Source of the DNA: Streptacidiphilus jeojiense
GTDB taxonomy: Bacteria; Actinomycetota; Actinomycetes; Streptomycetales; Streptomycetaceae
Assembly (NCBI RefSeq): GCF_000719095.1
Contig: NZ_JOEH01000025.1
Location: 62,001-126,000, forward strand
Direction: 5' to 3'
Length of the DNA: 64,000 bases
Each line of letters opens with the position of its first letter. Positions within the stretch are counted from its first letter, which is position 1. Shown piece by piece: positions 42,142 to 51,133 of the stretch. A program made the translations under genes and the position numbers. The notes beneath the pieces are model-generated. The model saw nothing but the letters and a program-made list of their open reading frames with translations, was not told where the DNA came from and did no database searches.

Positions 42142-42654
42142 ATGGCGGATCTGGGCGTCGGGGACTGGGGCAACTTCTCGCTGGTCGTCGGCGGGGCGAG
42201 CGCCGCGCTGACAGGACTGCTGTTCGTCGCGGTGTCGTTCAACGCCCCGCGCATCGCGGAACACCCGGCGCTGAGGGCCTCCGCCGGTCAGACCCTGGTC
42301 CTGTTCGTGCTCCCGCTCCTGTCCTCGATCCTGCTGATGGTGCCGGGCCAGCCCAGCTGGGTGCTCGGCCTGGAGCTGACGGTGCTGGCGGCGGCGGCCG
42401 GCACGGTGCTGATCGTCGTCGGGCGCGACAAGGCCGCCGGCGCCGACCGTGCCGACCACTCCGCGACCGCCCGGTTCCTGCGCCTGCTGGACCACTCCTC
42501 GCCCAACCTGCTCACGGTTCTGTTCCTGCTCACCGGCGGTGCAACGGTGCTGGCCGGGCACGGCGGCGGCCTGTACTGGCTCGTTCCCTCAGCCGTGGTC
42601 GCCCTGGTGGGCGGCGTGATCAATGCCTGGCTCTTCCTCACCCGGCTGACCTGA
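42142..42654 (+). CDS. Four-TM membrane protein of unknown function
   Basis: A 170-residue protein with about four hydrophobic helices (near residues 12-32, 48-68, 72-92 and 118-165, the last a pair) and short polar loops. I do not recognise a named family; similar small membrane proteins are common in actinomycetes. The ATG at 42142 follows AAAGGCAGG. It is divergent from the merR gene and convergent with the DinB-like gene, 8 bp from the latter's stop. Confidence 0.75.
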   Translation: MADLGVGDWGNFSLVVGGASAALTGLLFVAVSFNAPRIAEHPALRASAGQTLVLFVLPLLSSILLMVPGQPSWVLGLELTVLAAAAGTVLIVVGRDKAAGADRADHSATARFLRLLDHSSPNLLTVLFLLTGGATVLAGHGGGLYWLVPSAVVALVGGVINAWLFLTRLT

Positions 42655-42662
42655 CACCCCCG

Positions 42663-43184
42663 CTACTCGCCGGTGCTGCCGTCGGCGAGTTCGCAGGCGA
42701 TGTCCAGGTGGCCGCAGTGGCGTGCGTACTCCTGCAGGACGTAGCAGAGCGTCCAGGCCAGCGTCGGCGGCGGCTGCACGTCGTCGTCCTGGAAGCGGCC
42801 GCCCACCCGGGCGACATCGGTGAGCGTGCTCCGGCGGACGATGGCGCGGGTGCGGTCGCCGCCCTCGTGCAGGGCGGCCAGGAGCCCGGCGGCAGAGTCC
42901 TCGGGCCGGACCTGCCAGTGCCCGTCGTCGTCACTGTCCCCGAGCGGGTCGGACAGCGGCTCGGCCAGGAAGCCCCAGACCAGCCACCGTCGCTCCATGT
43001 ACACCAGGTGCTTGAGCAGTTGCAGCGGGGACCATCCCGAAGGAAGCCGACTGCTGCGCAGCTCCTCCTCACTCAACCCCCGGACCTTGCGGGTGACCGT
43101 GGAGCGGTAGTAGTCGAGAAAGCCCAGAAGCAGCGTGGCCGAGTCGTCCTGACTGCGCTCCGGCTTGTCCACATCGGTGCTCAC
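42663..43184 (-). CDS. DinB family protein (DUF664)
   Basis: A 173-residue four-helix-bundle protein. Family features are the N-terminal LLGFLDYYRSTVTRKVRGLSEEEL, the SPLQLLKHLVYMERRW block with the first metal-type His, and EYARHCGHLDIACELADG with further His residues near the C-terminus. Members are metal-binding and include thiol S-transferases and mycothiol-dependent isomerases; the exact role here is unknown. Start is GTG at 43184 with a weak site. The serine hydrolase gene upstream is 47 bp away on the same strand. Confidence 0.86.
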   Translation of the reverse strand: MSTDVDKPERSQDDSATLLLGFLDYYRSTVTRKVRGLSEEELRSSRLPSGWSPLQLLKHLVYMERRWLVWGFLAEPLSDPLGDSDDDGHWQVRPEDSAAGLLAALHEGGDRTRAIVRRSTLTDVARVGGRFQDDDVQPPPTLAWTLCYVLQEYARHCGHLDIACELADGSTGE

Positions 43185-43231
43185 GCCCCGAGCATCCCAC
43201 GGCGGGAGCACCGGGCCGGCGGCGCCACCGT

Positions 43232-44431
43232 TCAGCTCGGGGGTGCCGGGTTGTCGTAGATGTTGTCCGGGGTGACGATCTCGGTGATCGCCCGGGCGAG
43301 GAGCGTGGACGGCTCCTGGCCCCCGTAGCTGATGTCGGTGTTGAGCAGAAGCACCAGGGTGGCCTTCTGCGAGGGCAGGTGGACGGTCACGCTCTGGTAG
43401 CCGGGCGTGGAGCCGTTGTGCCCGATCCATCCGCTGGTCTCGAAGATGCCCAGACCGTAGCTGGTGCCGGGCAGGCCGGTCGGAAGCACCTTGAGCCGCT
43501 CCGCCTGGGTCTGCGCACTGAGCAGCGTTCCGGTGGCGACGATCTCGGCCCAGCGGCGCAGGTCCTGGAGGTCGGAGATCATCGCCCCGGCTGCCCAGGC
43601 CCAGCTGCCGTTCCAGTCGGTGGTGTCCGCGACGGCGCCGCTCAGCGTCTGGTTGGTGTAGCCGTGTGCGTGCGGCCAGGGGATCTCGGCACCCTGGGGC
43701 AGCAGCGTGTGGTGCAGCCCGGACGGGCGGAGCACCCGCTGGTGGATGAAGTCGGCCAGGCCCAGGCCGCTGACCTTCTCGACCACCAGGCCGAGCAGGA
43801 TGAGGTTGGTGTTGGAGTACTGGAACTTCTCGCCGGGCCCGAAGGTGTTCTCGTTCTTGAAGCCGTACGCCAGCAGTTCCCTCGGGGTGAACGAGCGACT
43901 CGGATCGCTCAACAGGTCCTGCACGAAGTCCGGGTCCGCGGTGTACGGGAACAGCCCGCTGCGCATCTCGGCGAGCTGACGCAGCGTGATCAGGCCGCCG
44001 CAGGGGACGCCGTCGAGATGGGCGGAGATCGGGTCGTCGAGCCGGACCGTGCCCTGGTCGACGAGTTGGAGCAGCGCGGTGACCGTGAAGGTCTTGGTCT
44101 CGCTTCCGATCCGCATGAACAGGTCGGTGGTCATCGGTCGGCCGGTGGCGGTGTCGGCGACGCCGGTCGCGCGGGTGTAGCTTCCCCTGCCCGGCAGCCA
44201 CACGCCGGCGATGACGCCGGGAATGCCGGCCTGCCGGCGGACGTCCTCGATGACCGTGTCCAGCCGAGCGGTCAGCTCCGGGCCGAGTCCGCCGGGCGGG
44301 CAGTCGTCCTCGCCGTACCGGGCGCCGCTCTTGGCGAGTGCCGCCGCGGTGGAACTCAGCCCCATGGGGGCCAGCACCGCCGCCGCGAGGAGTGCCGCCG
44401 TGAACCCACGGCGGGAGGGGGCGTTCTGCAT
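43232..44431 (-). CDS. Exported serine hydrolase (DD-carboxypeptidase/class C beta-lactamase fold)
   Basis: A 399-residue protein with a twin-arginine-like signal (SRRGFTAALLAAAVLAP), so it acts outside the membrane, unlike the two homologues at 1278 and 5872. Motif 1 is SETK (Ser-x-x-Lys) near residue 110, motif 2 is YSN near residue 206, and motif 3 is GHNGSTPGY near residue 335. It resembles D-alanyl-D-alanine carboxypeptidases of the S12 family; a role in trimming peptidoglycan or in beta-lactam resistance is possible. A GGAAGAAG site lies upstream of the ATG. Confidence 0.88.
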   Translation of the reverse strand: MQNAPSRRGFTAALLAAAVLAPMGLSSTAAALAKSGARYGEDDCPPGGLGPELTARLDTVIEDVRRQAGIPGVIAGVWLPGRGSYTRATGVADTATGRPMTTDLFMRIGSETKTFTVTALLQLVDQGTVRLDDPISAHLDGVPCGGLITLRQLAEMRSGLFPYTADPDFVQDLLSDPSRSFTPRELLAYGFKNENTFGPGEKFQYSNTNLILLGLVVEKVSGLGLADFIHQRVLRPSGLHHTLLPQGAEIPWPHAHGYTNQTLSGAVADTTDWNGSWAWAAGAMISDLQDLRRWAEIVATGTLLSAQTQAERLKVLPTGLPGTSYGLGIFETSGWIGHNGSTPGYQSVTVHLPSQKATLVLLLNTDISYGGQEPSTLLARAITEIVTPDNIYDNPAPPS

Positions 44432-44615
44432 GTGGGACGCTTCTTCCGGGTCAGGGCAGGGGCGCAGATGGCAACGTCACCATCCGGACCACGGCCGACG
44501 GTCCCCGTCCGGTACGCGTCCCGGCGAGTCCACCCGTTTGGAGCTACGCGCCCGCCCGCCTGCGCCCCGGTCCAGGAGGGCGCGGGCGGGCGGGCGGAGA
44601 ACCCCTACGGCCGGG

Positions 44616-45953
44616 TCAGCCCAGCTTCGGGGCGGCCAGCCGGACCAACTGCAGGGCCTGTGCCGGGAACCAGGCTCCTGCAGCCGGGTCGACCTGGCCC
44701 CACAGCGGGTCGAACTGCGCCTGCGCGGTGGCGTCCGTCGGCCAGCCGGGCTGGGTGTAGGCCGTGTAGTCCCAGGCCCGTACCCCGCCGGCGGCGTCGC
44801 ACTGGCCGTCGGACTGCCCCGGTGTCTTGACCCACAGGTCCGCGTCGAGCAGCGGCACGCCGGTACTGGCCGTGGGCCGCACGCCGAGCCCCGCGCCGGT
44901 CGGGTTGCACCAGTTCCCCTGCATCAGCGCGGCGACCGTGGCCGGGCTCTGGTCGTACGGTGAGGCACCGTACGCCGCCATGGTGTTGGGGCCCTGTCCG
45001 TTGCGGCTGGTGTCGACCACGTAGTGCGTGGTGGGCACCGCGCCGCCCAGGTTCTGGGTGTACCAGGCCGTGGTCTGGCTCCAGGTGCTGAAGTCGTCGA
45101 CGGTGGCCGGGTAGTACTGGCTGGCGCAGTACTCCGGGTGGCCGAAGGCCCAGTGCGCGGGGTCGGTGACCATGGCGATGCAGTCGGAGATCCACGAGCC
45201 GTAGTCCTGGGACTCGGCGTTGGTACGGAAGTTGGAGACGTTCAGGAAGAACCCCTGCGTCTGCTGCACGCCCGCCGCCAGCAGCCGTGAGGTGATGTTG
45301 CCGACGGCCTGCCAGTGCGCGTTGGTTCCGTCCAGGTAGACGCTGGTGTTCGGGTCCTTCTCCAACGCGCCGGCCGCGTAGCCGACCTCCCCGGTCCGCT
45401 CGGCGTCGGTGTAGGGGTAGGCGCTGGTGGGGAGGTTGCAGTCGGACGGCTCGTTGCCCAGCGCGTCCGGCTCGACCAGCAGCACGGCGTGCGCACGGCC
45501 CACGGCCGAGGCCACCGCGTCGATCCAGCTCTGGTACGCCGCCTGGTCGGCGGCGCCGCCCGCGGAGTACTCGGAGCAGTCGCGTCCGGGGATGTCGTAG
45601 ACCACGAACACCGGCTCGGCCCGTTCCAGCGCGGCTTCGGCCAGGGTGGTCCGTACCTGCCGGCCGACCTGCGCGGGTGTGCCTCCGGTGAGCCACACGG
45701 CGGACGGAACGGTCTCCATCTCGGTCAGCAGCTTGGCGTCCTTGAGGTCGCCGGACTTCACCAGCCCGGCGATCTGCTGCACCGAGCCGTCCGCGGGCGG
45801 CGGCACGAAGAACCGGGTGCCCGGGCTGATCGTGTGTCCGGTGGACACGGCCGTGGAGGCCGAGGCCGAGCCCGGCGCGAGCACCGTCAGACCGAGGCCC
45901 AGGACGAGCGCCGCAGCAGCGGCCACACGCCTTCGCACACTGCGAGGTTGCAC
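44616..45953 (-). CDS. Secreted glycoside hydrolase family 6 cellulase
   Basis: A 445-residue GH6 enzyme (endoglucanase or cellobiohydrolase) that hydrolyses beta-1,4-glucan with inversion. A Sec signal (SVRRRVAAAAALVLGLGLTV to ASA) covers about 35 residues. Signature 1 is VVYDIPGRDCSEYSAGG with a conserved Asp, signature 2 is LLVEPDALGN, and HYVVDTSRNGQGP marks the active-site strand. No carbohydrate-binding module is attached. Start is GTG at 45953 with AGGAG 6 nt upstream; a longer frame is not plausible. Two perfect palindromes in the leader region suggest control by the divergent LacI regulator. Confidence 0.92.
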   Translation of the reverse strand: MQPRSVRRRVAAAAALVLGLGLTVLAPGSASASTAVSTGHTISPGTRFFVPPPADGSVQQIAGLVKSGDLKDAKLLTEMETVPSAVWLTGGTPAQVGRQVRTTLAEAALERAEPVFVVYDIPGRDCSEYSAGGAADQAAYQSWIDAVASAVGRAHAVLLVEPDALGNEPSDCNLPTSAYPYTDAERTGEVGYAAGALEKDPNTSVYLDGTNAHWQAVGNITSRLLAAGVQQTQGFFLNVSNFRTNAESQDYGSWISDCIAMVTDPAHWAFGHPEYCASQYYPATVDDFSTWSQTTAWYTQNLGGAVPTTHYVVDTSRNGQGPNTMAAYGASPYDQSPATVAALMQGNWCNPTGAGLGVRPTASTGVPLLDADLWVKTPGQSDGQCDAAGGVRAWDYTAYTQPGWPTDATAQAQFDPLWGQVDPAAGAWFPAQALQLVRLAAPKLG

Positions 45954-45981
45954 GATGACTCCTAGGGTGGGAGAGGTGAAC

Positions 45982-45997
45982 TGGAAGCGCTTCCAGT
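45982..45997. promoter_or_regulatory. 16-bp palindromic LacI operator, copy 1
   Basis: CTGGAAGCGCTTCCAG is a perfect 16-bp palindrome with a central CG, as in CebR-like LacI operators of actinomycetes. It is 29 bp upstream of the GH6 start codon. The same 16 bases recur at 46071-46086. Confidence 0.8.
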
Positions 45998-46070
45998 CAT
46001 GACAGGCCTTCAGAATCTGCACGAGATAGTGCTTGCCCACCCATCTGCTGTCAATGACTTGAACAAAGAA

Positions 46071-46086
46071 CTGGAAGCGCTTCCAG
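46071..46086. promoter_or_regulatory. 16-bp palindromic LacI operator, copy 2
   Basis: An identical copy of the 45982 palindrome, centres 89 bp apart. It overlaps the expected -35 position of the LacI gene (18 bp before TAAGAT at 46105), so the regulator probably also represses itself. Confidence 0.8.
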
Positions 46087-46116
46087 TACCGTGGCCGCCG
46101 CGGGTAAGATCCCCCT

Positions 46117-47181
46117 GTGTCCACACCGCCCAAGCGCCGCCCCACACTCGACGAGGTCGCGCAGACCGCCGGGGTCTCCCGTGCGGCCGCCTCCCGTGCC
46201 ATCAACAGCAGCGGGAACGTCAGCCCGGCGACCCGCCAGGCCGTGGAGCGCGCGGTGCGCGAACTGGACTACGTCCCCAACCGCAGCGCCCGCGCCCTGG
46301 CCACCCAGCAGGCTGGCGCGGTGGTCCTGGCCGTCTCCCACCACGACCCGGAGCTGTTCGCCGACCCCTTCTTCGCCCAGGTCATCGTCGGCGTCAGCGC
46401 CGAGCTGGAGCGCACCGACCTGGTGCTGATGCTGGTCCTCGCAGCCTCCGAGCACGGCCGCACCCGGCTCGAACGCATCCTCCGCTCCCGCCGTGCGGAC
46501 GGACTGATGCTGCTCTCCCTCCACGGTGACGACCCGCTGCACCGCCTCGCCGGCAAGCTGGACCTGCCCGTCGTCTACGGCGGACGCCCGTTGGACGCCG
46601 AACCGCAGTGGTACGTGGACGCCGACAACCGCGGCGGTGCCCGGCTCGCGACCGAGCACCTGATCGCCCTCGGCCGCCGCCGCATCGCCACCGTCACCGG
46701 CCTGCTGGACACCGACGCCGCCGTGCAACGCCGCCGCGGTTACCGCGAGGCCCTGGCCGTCGCCGGCCTGGACACCACCCGCACCGTGGAAGCCGATTTC
46801 ACCGAGGCCGGCGGCTACGCCGCGACCAGGCACCTGCTTGACCGGCACCCCGACCTGGACGCCGTCTTCGCCGCCTCCGACAACATGGCCGCCGGCGCCC
46901 TGCGCGCCCTGCACGAGAGCGGACGCAGGGTCCCCGAGGACGTGGCGGTGGTCGGCTTCGACGACGCGCCGGTCTCCCGACTCACCACCCCGCAGCTGTC
47001 CACGGTCCAGCAGCCGATCCGCCAACTGGGCCGCGAGATGGCCCGCATGCTGGTGACCCTCATCGAGGGCGAGGAGCCCACCCCCCTCATCCTGCCCACG
47101 AAGCTGCTGGTACGAGGAAGCTCCCTCCCCGCCCACGCTCCCACGCGGACGCTCGATGCGACGGACGTGCCGCAGGCCTAG
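46117..47181 (+). CDS. LacI family regulator of the cellulase gene
   Basis: A 354-residue repressor. The helix-turn-helix and hinge are at residues about 8-65 (TLDEVAQTAGVSRAAASRAINSS), followed by a sugar-binding domain ending VVGFDDAPVSRLTTPQLSTV. Start is GTG at 46117, with TAAGAT exactly 6 nt upstream and no ribosome site, so the transcript is probably leaderless. Two perfect 16-bp palindromes between it and the GH6 gene are its likely sites. Cello-oligosaccharides, as for CebR, are the natural guess for inducer, but no cebEFG-like importer is adjacent. Confidence 0.91.
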   Translation: MSTPPKRRPTLDEVAQTAGVSRAAASRAINSSGNVSPATRQAVERAVRELDYVPNRSARALATQQAGAVVLAVSHHDPELFADPFFAQVIVGVSAELERTDLVLMLVLAASEHGRTRLERILRSRRADGLMLLSLHGDDPLHRLAGKLDLPVVYGGRPLDAEPQWYVDADNRGGARLATEHLIALGRRRIATVTGLLDTDAAVQRRRGYREALAVAGLDTTRTVEADFTEAGGYAATRHLLDRHPDLDAVFAASDNMAAGALRALHESGRRVPEDVAVVGFDDAPVSRLTTPQLSTVQQPIRQLGREMARMLVTLIEGEEPTPLILPTKLLVRGSSLPAHAPTRTLDATDVPQA

Positions 47182-47191
47182 AATCGCCACT

Positions 47192-48835
47192 GTGGCGGAA
47201 CCATCTGCGTTCTCGCGGGTGCGGCTGGCGGAACTGCTCGCGGTGCTGTCGCTCGGCGCGGACCTGGGCATGGGCCAGCCCATGGAGCATGTGCTGCGGC
47301 AGTGCCTGGTGGCGCTTCGGCTGGCGGGCGAGCTGGGTCTCGACGAGGAGGACCGGGAGGTCGTCTACTACGGTTCGCTGGTCTCCTGGGTCGGCTGCCA
47401 TGTGGACGCCTACGAGCAGGCCAAGTGGTTCGGCGACGACACCGTGCTGAAGGCCGACTTCCGACGCACCGACTTCTCCGGGCCCGTCGCCGAGGCACGG
47501 TTCATGCTGCGGCACCTCGGCGGGGGTGGTCCGACCCTGGGGCCGACATTCACTTCGGCCGCAGAGCGGGCCCGGCTCGGACTGGCCTTCCTGCGGGTCG
47601 GCCGCCGCGACGCCGCCGCGATCCTCAGCAACCACTGGCAGGCCGCCGACGCCCTCGCCGCCCAGCTGGGCCTCACGCCAGGGGTTCGGGCCTGCGTGGA
47701 GCAGACCTTCGAGCGTTGGGACGGCCGCGGCGCCCCGAAGGGGGCCCGGGGCGAGCAGATCCTGCTCACCGCCAGGCTGGTGAACCTGGCCGACGTGGTG
47801 GTGGCCTACCACCGTTCGGCGGGCACTCAGGCTGCAGTCGCGGTGGCGCGCGAGCGGCGCGGCACCCAGTTCGACCCGGCGGTGGTGGACGCCTTCACCG
47901 CGTGCGCCGAGGAGCTGATGGCGGATCTCGACGGCGGCTGGGACCAGGTGCAGCGTGCCGCCCCGGCCCCCGGCACACCGCTCACCGAGGCCGAGCTGGA
48001 CGCGGCCCTGCTCGCCGTCGCCGATTTCGTCGACGTCAAGTCCCCTTGGACGATCGGCCATTCGCGCGGGGTGGCGGAACTGGCGCAAGCTGCCGCTTGG
48101 ATCGTCGGTCTGCCCGACCCGGCACGCGACACCCTGCGCCGCGCCGCGCTGGTGCACGACCTGGGACGGCTGGGTGTGCCCAACTCGGTCTGGGACAAGC
48201 CCGGACCGCTCTCCCTCGCCGAGACCGAGCGGGTCCGACTGCACCCGTACCTGACCGAGCGGATGCTGGCGTGCTCGCCCGCGCTGGCACCGATCGCGGC
48301 CGTCGCGGTGCAGCACCACGAGCGGCTGGACGGCTCCGGCTATCCGCGCGGCCTGTCCGGCGCGGCGCTGACCCCGGAGGGCCGGCTGCTGGCCGCGGCC
48401 GACCTGTACCAGGCGCACACCGAAGAGCGTGCGTACCGGCGCGCGGGCACTCCGGAGGAGGCCGCCGCGCTGCTGCGCGCCGAGGTGCGTGCGGGCCGGA
48501 TCGACGCCGGCGCGGCCGAGGCGGTGCTGGGCGCAGCGGGCCACCGCAGGCCGCGGCGCGGCACCTGGCCCGCCGGGCTGACCACCCGCGAGGTGGAGGT
48601 GCTGCGGCTGCTCGCCCGCGGCCTGTCCACCCGTCGGGTCGCCGAGGTGCTGCACATCTCCCCGCGCACCGCCGGGCACCACATCGAGCACATCTACGCC
48701 AAGACCGGCGCCACCAACCGGGCCCTGGCGGGCCTGTTCGCCGCCCGCCACGGGCTCGGCCCGAGCACGGACCCGGCCACGGAGCCGGGCTCAGCCCGCG
48801 ACGACGGCCTCGGCGCCGGCGCCCGCGACGACTGA
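47192..48835 (+). CDS. HD-GYP/HD domain protein with C-terminal LuxR helix-turn-helix
   Basis: A 547-residue protein combining a metal-dependent phosphohydrolase unit with DNA binding. The N-terminal half resembles a degenerate HD domain (YYGSLVSWVGCHVDAYEQ). The second, better-kept HD unit holds HSRGVAELA, HDLGRLGVPNSVW and HHERLDGSGYPRG, close to HD-GYP. The C-terminus, about 470-530, is a LuxR helix-turn-helix (LTTREVEVLRLLARGLSTRRVAEVLHI). Start is GTG at 47192, with TAGAAT 7 nt upstream overlapping the LacI stop codon. It may degrade a cyclic dinucleotide or other phosphate and act as a regulator; neither is proven. Confidence 0.84.
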   Translation: MAEPSAFSRVRLAELLAVLSLGADLGMGQPMEHVLRQCLVALRLAGELGLDEEDREVVYYGSLVSWVGCHVDAYEQAKWFGDDTVLKADFRRTDFSGPVAEARFMLRHLGGGGPTLGPTFTSAAERARLGLAFLRVGRRDAAAILSNHWQAADALAAQLGLTPGVRACVEQTFERWDGRGAPKGARGEQILLTARLVNLADVVVAYHRSAGTQAAVAVARERRGTQFDPAVVDAFTACAEELMADLDGGWDQVQRAAPAPGTPLTEAELDAALLAVADFVDVKSPWTIGHSRGVAELAQAAAWIVGLPDPARDTLRRAALVHDLGRLGVPNSVWDKPGPLSLAETERVRLHPYLTERMLACSPALAPIAAVAVQHHERLDGSGYPRGLSGAALTPEGRLLAAADLYQAHTEERAYRRAGTPEEAAALLRAEVRAGRIDAGAAEAVLGAAGHRRPRRGTWPAGLTTREVEVLRLLARGLSTRRVAEVLHISPRTAGHHIEHIYAKTGATNRALAGLFAARHGLGPSTDPATEPGSARDDGLGAGARDD

Positions 48836-49243
48836 CGGCGCGAGCACGGCCGACGGCTCGACGGTGGCCGGCGGTTCGGGCTGGTAACCGGCGCACAGCA
48901 GCCGCACCCAGCCGATCCGGCCCTCGGCCGCCAGCTCGTAGTAGACCTGCTGCTCGACCAGGTAGTCCGCGCCCTCGCGTCGTACCCGCAGCTGGTAGGC
49001 GACGTGGCGGCGCCGGGCGACGTCGCGGTCGGCCAGCATCCGCAGTCCCCGGATCTCGGCGGCCGGACCGAACCAGTGGCCCAGTACGAACTGGTCGACC
49101 ACCTCGGCCGGGTCCCCGGACTGCCAGTGGCGGCCCGGTGTCAGCGCCTGGAAGTCCACCGCGGGGTCCAGCAGCGCGGTCAGCGCCTCCCGGTCCTTGG
49201 CGGCCAGTGCCTGGGCGAAGCGTTCTCCTGCGGTACCGGTCAT
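48791..49243 (-). CDS. SnoaL-like/NTF2-fold protein
   Basis: A 150-residue protein with the conical NTF2/SnoaL pattern: [34 protein letters not shown] at the start and a long strand set ending with [18 protein letters not shown]. The last 25 residues are Ala/Val-rich and come from sequence that overlaps the 3' end of the HD-GYP gene by 45 bp in the opposite direction. The ATG at 49243 follows GAGGAG. Likely a small ligand-binding or enzyme domain; function unknown. Confidence 0.78.
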   Translation of the reverse strand: MTGTAGERFAQALAAKDREALTALLDPAVDFQALTPGRHWQSGDPAEVVDQFVLGHWFGPAAEIRGLRMLADRDVARRRHVAYQLRVRREGADYLVEQQVYYELAAEGRIGWVRLLCAGYQPEPPATVEPSAVLAPSVVAGAGAEAVVAG

Positions 49244-49398
49244 GGCGTCGGCTCCTCTTCGTGTCGGTCCACTCGTCCCCGTGCTGGTTCGAGAATCCGC
49301 CGCGAAGCCGCCCGGCACATGGGGCGAGTTCCCCATCTTCGGCAGCGGTGGGGGCAGCGGTGCGCTGCTGCTGCACCGGGGCTCGCGGGAGTCGCCCT

Positions 49399-49423
49399 GT
49401 TTACCCCGCGGGGTTTCGGGTTA
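49399..49423 (+). promoter_or_regulatory. Candidate sigma-B-type promoter upstream of the catalase gene
   Basis: GTTT at 49399-49402 and GGGTTA at 49418-49423 are 15 bp apart, close to the GTTT-N14-16-GGGTAY pattern used by stress sigma factors of the Streptomyces sigma-B family. It is about 110 bp upstream of the catalase start. The fit to the -10 box is imperfect. The remaining intergenic sequence (49244-49398) holds no gene I can see. Confidence 0.45.
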
Positions 49424-49535
49424 CCCGTACGTGTGCCGCGCGAGCGTCCCCGGCTCCGCTGCCGGCAGCGGATGCTGCGCGGCCCCAGGGGTGGCATCGC
49501 GCCAGCCCCCAGCACCACTCTGCGAGGTCGATCGC

Positions 49536-51053
49536 ATGACTGATGTCCCGGCCACTACTACCGACTCCGGCGCTCCGGTCGAGAGCGACGAGCATTCGCT
49601 GACCGTCGGGCCCGACGGTCCACTGCTGTTGCAGGACGGATACCTGATCGAACAGATGGCCCAGTTCAACCGGGAGCGCATCCCGGAGCGCCAGCCCCAT
49701 GCCAAGGGCAGCGGCGCCTTCGGCCACTTCGAGGTCACCGCTGACGTGAGCGCCCACACCAAGGCCGCCGTCTTCCAGCCGGGTGTGCGCACCGAGGTGC
49801 TGGCCCGGTTCTCGACCGTGGCCGGCGAGCGCGGAAGCCCGGACACCTGGCGCGACCCGCGCGGATTCGCCCTGAAGTTCTACACGACACAGGGCAACTA
49901 CGACATGGTCGGAAACGACACCCCGGTCTTCTTCATCAAGGACCCGATGAAGTTCCAGCACTTCATCCGCTCCCAGAAGCGGCGGGCCGACAACAACCTG
50001 CGCGACCACGACATGCAGTGGGACTTCTGGACCCTCTCCCCCGAGACCGCCCACCAGGTGACCTGGCTCATGGGCGACCGCGGGATCCCGCGCACCTGGC
50101 GCCACATGAACGGCTACAGCTCGCACACCTACATGTGGATCAACGAACAGGGCCGACGGTCCTGGGTCAAGTACCACTTCAAGACCGACCAGGGCATCGA
50201 GTGCTTCACCCAGGACGAGGCCGACCAGATGGCGGCCGCCGACACCGACTACCACACCCGTGACCTGTTCGAGCACATCCGCGACGGCGAGTACCCCAGC
50301 TGGACGCTCCACGTCCAGGTCATGCCCGAGCAAGACGCCGCGGCCTACCGCTTCAACCCGTTCGACCTCACCAAGGTGTGGCCGCACGCGGACTACCCGC
50401 TGATTGAGGTCGGTCGGCTGACGCTGGACCGCAACCCCACCGACCACCACGCCGAGATCGAACAGGCGGCCTTCCAGCCCAACAACCTCGTCCCCGGCAT
50501 CGGGCCCAGCCCGGACCGCATGCTGCTGGCCCGGCTGTTCTCCTACGCCGACGCCCACCGCCACCGCATCGGCACCAACTACCAGCAGCTGCCGGTCAAC
50601 GCGCCGACCGTCCCGGTCCACAGCTACTCCAAGGACGGCGCGATGGCGTACCGCAAGAGCACCGACCCGGTGTACGCGCCCAACTCCAAGGGCGGTCCGG
50701 CGGCGGACACCGCCCGGTTCGGCGCCCCGCCGAGCTGGCAGGTCAGCGGTGAGATCACCCGGGCGGCCTACGTCGACCACGCCGAGGACGACGACTGGAG
50801 CCAGCCGGGGACCCTGGTGCGCGAGGTCATGGACGACAGCGCCCGTGACCGCCTGGTCGACAACGTGGTCGGCCACCTCCTCAACGGGGTCACCGAACCG
50901 GTCCTGCAGCGTGCCTTCGCGTACTGGAAGCGCATCGACCCGGACATCGGCCGACGCATCCAGGAGGGCGTGAGCGCCAAGGCCGGCCAGAAGGATCCCA
51001 AGGCCGACCAGCAGGCCGACCCGGCCCGCAGCTCGATGCAGCACAAGGCCTGA
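49536..51053 (+). CDS. Monofunctional heme catalase
   Basis: A 505-residue catalase of the small-subunit (clade 3) type, which breaks down hydrogen peroxide. The distal His is in [12 protein letters not shown], the distal Asn in [13 protein letters not shown], and the proximal heme-ligand Tyr in [14 protein letters not shown]. Further family blocks are [27 protein letters not shown] and [16 protein letters not shown]. The ATG at 49536 follows a GAGG stretch at a slightly long distance. It ends in a strong hairpin. An RsbQ/RsbP module lies immediately downstream, consistent with general-stress control. Confidence 0.95.
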   Translation: MTDVPATTTDSGAPVESDEHSLTVGPDGPLLLQDGYLIEQMAQFNRERIPERQPHAKGSGAFGHFEVTADVSAHTKAAVFQPGVRTEVLARFSTVAGERGSPDTWRDPRGFALKFYTTQGNYDMVGNDTPVFFIKDPMKFQHFIRSQKRRADNNLRDHDMQWDFWTLSPETAHQVTWLMGDRGIPRTWRHMNGYSSHTYMWINEQGRRSWVKYHFKTDQGIECFTQDEADQMAAADTDYHTRDLFEHIRDGEYPSWTLHVQVMPEQDAAAYRFNPFDLTKVWPHADYPLIEVGRLTLDRNPTDHHAEIEQAAFQPNNLVPGIGPSPDRMLLARLFSYADAHRHRIGTNYQQLPVNAPTVPVHSYSKDGAMAYRKSTDPVYAPNSKGGPAADTARFGAPPSWQVSGEITRAAYVDHAEDDDWSQPGTLVREVMDDSARDRLVDNVVGHLLNGVTEPVLQRAFAYWKRIDPDIGRRIQEGVSAKAGQKDPKADQQADPARSSMQHKA

Positions 51054-51066
51054 TCGAACACCCCGG

Positions 51067-51095
51067 GTCGTGCCCGCCGGTGCGGCGGGCACGAC
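51067..51095. terminator. Hairpin terminator after the catalase gene
   Basis: GTCGTGCCCGCC (51067-51078) and its exact complement (51084-51095) form a 12-bp stem with a 5-nt loop. It separates the catalase gene from the rsbQ-like gene, whose start is 38 bp further, so that gene needs its own promoter or read-through. Confidence 0.8.
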
Positions 51096-51133
51096 CTGTC
51101 GGCCGGGGCCACCGGGCATGGGACGATGTTCGA

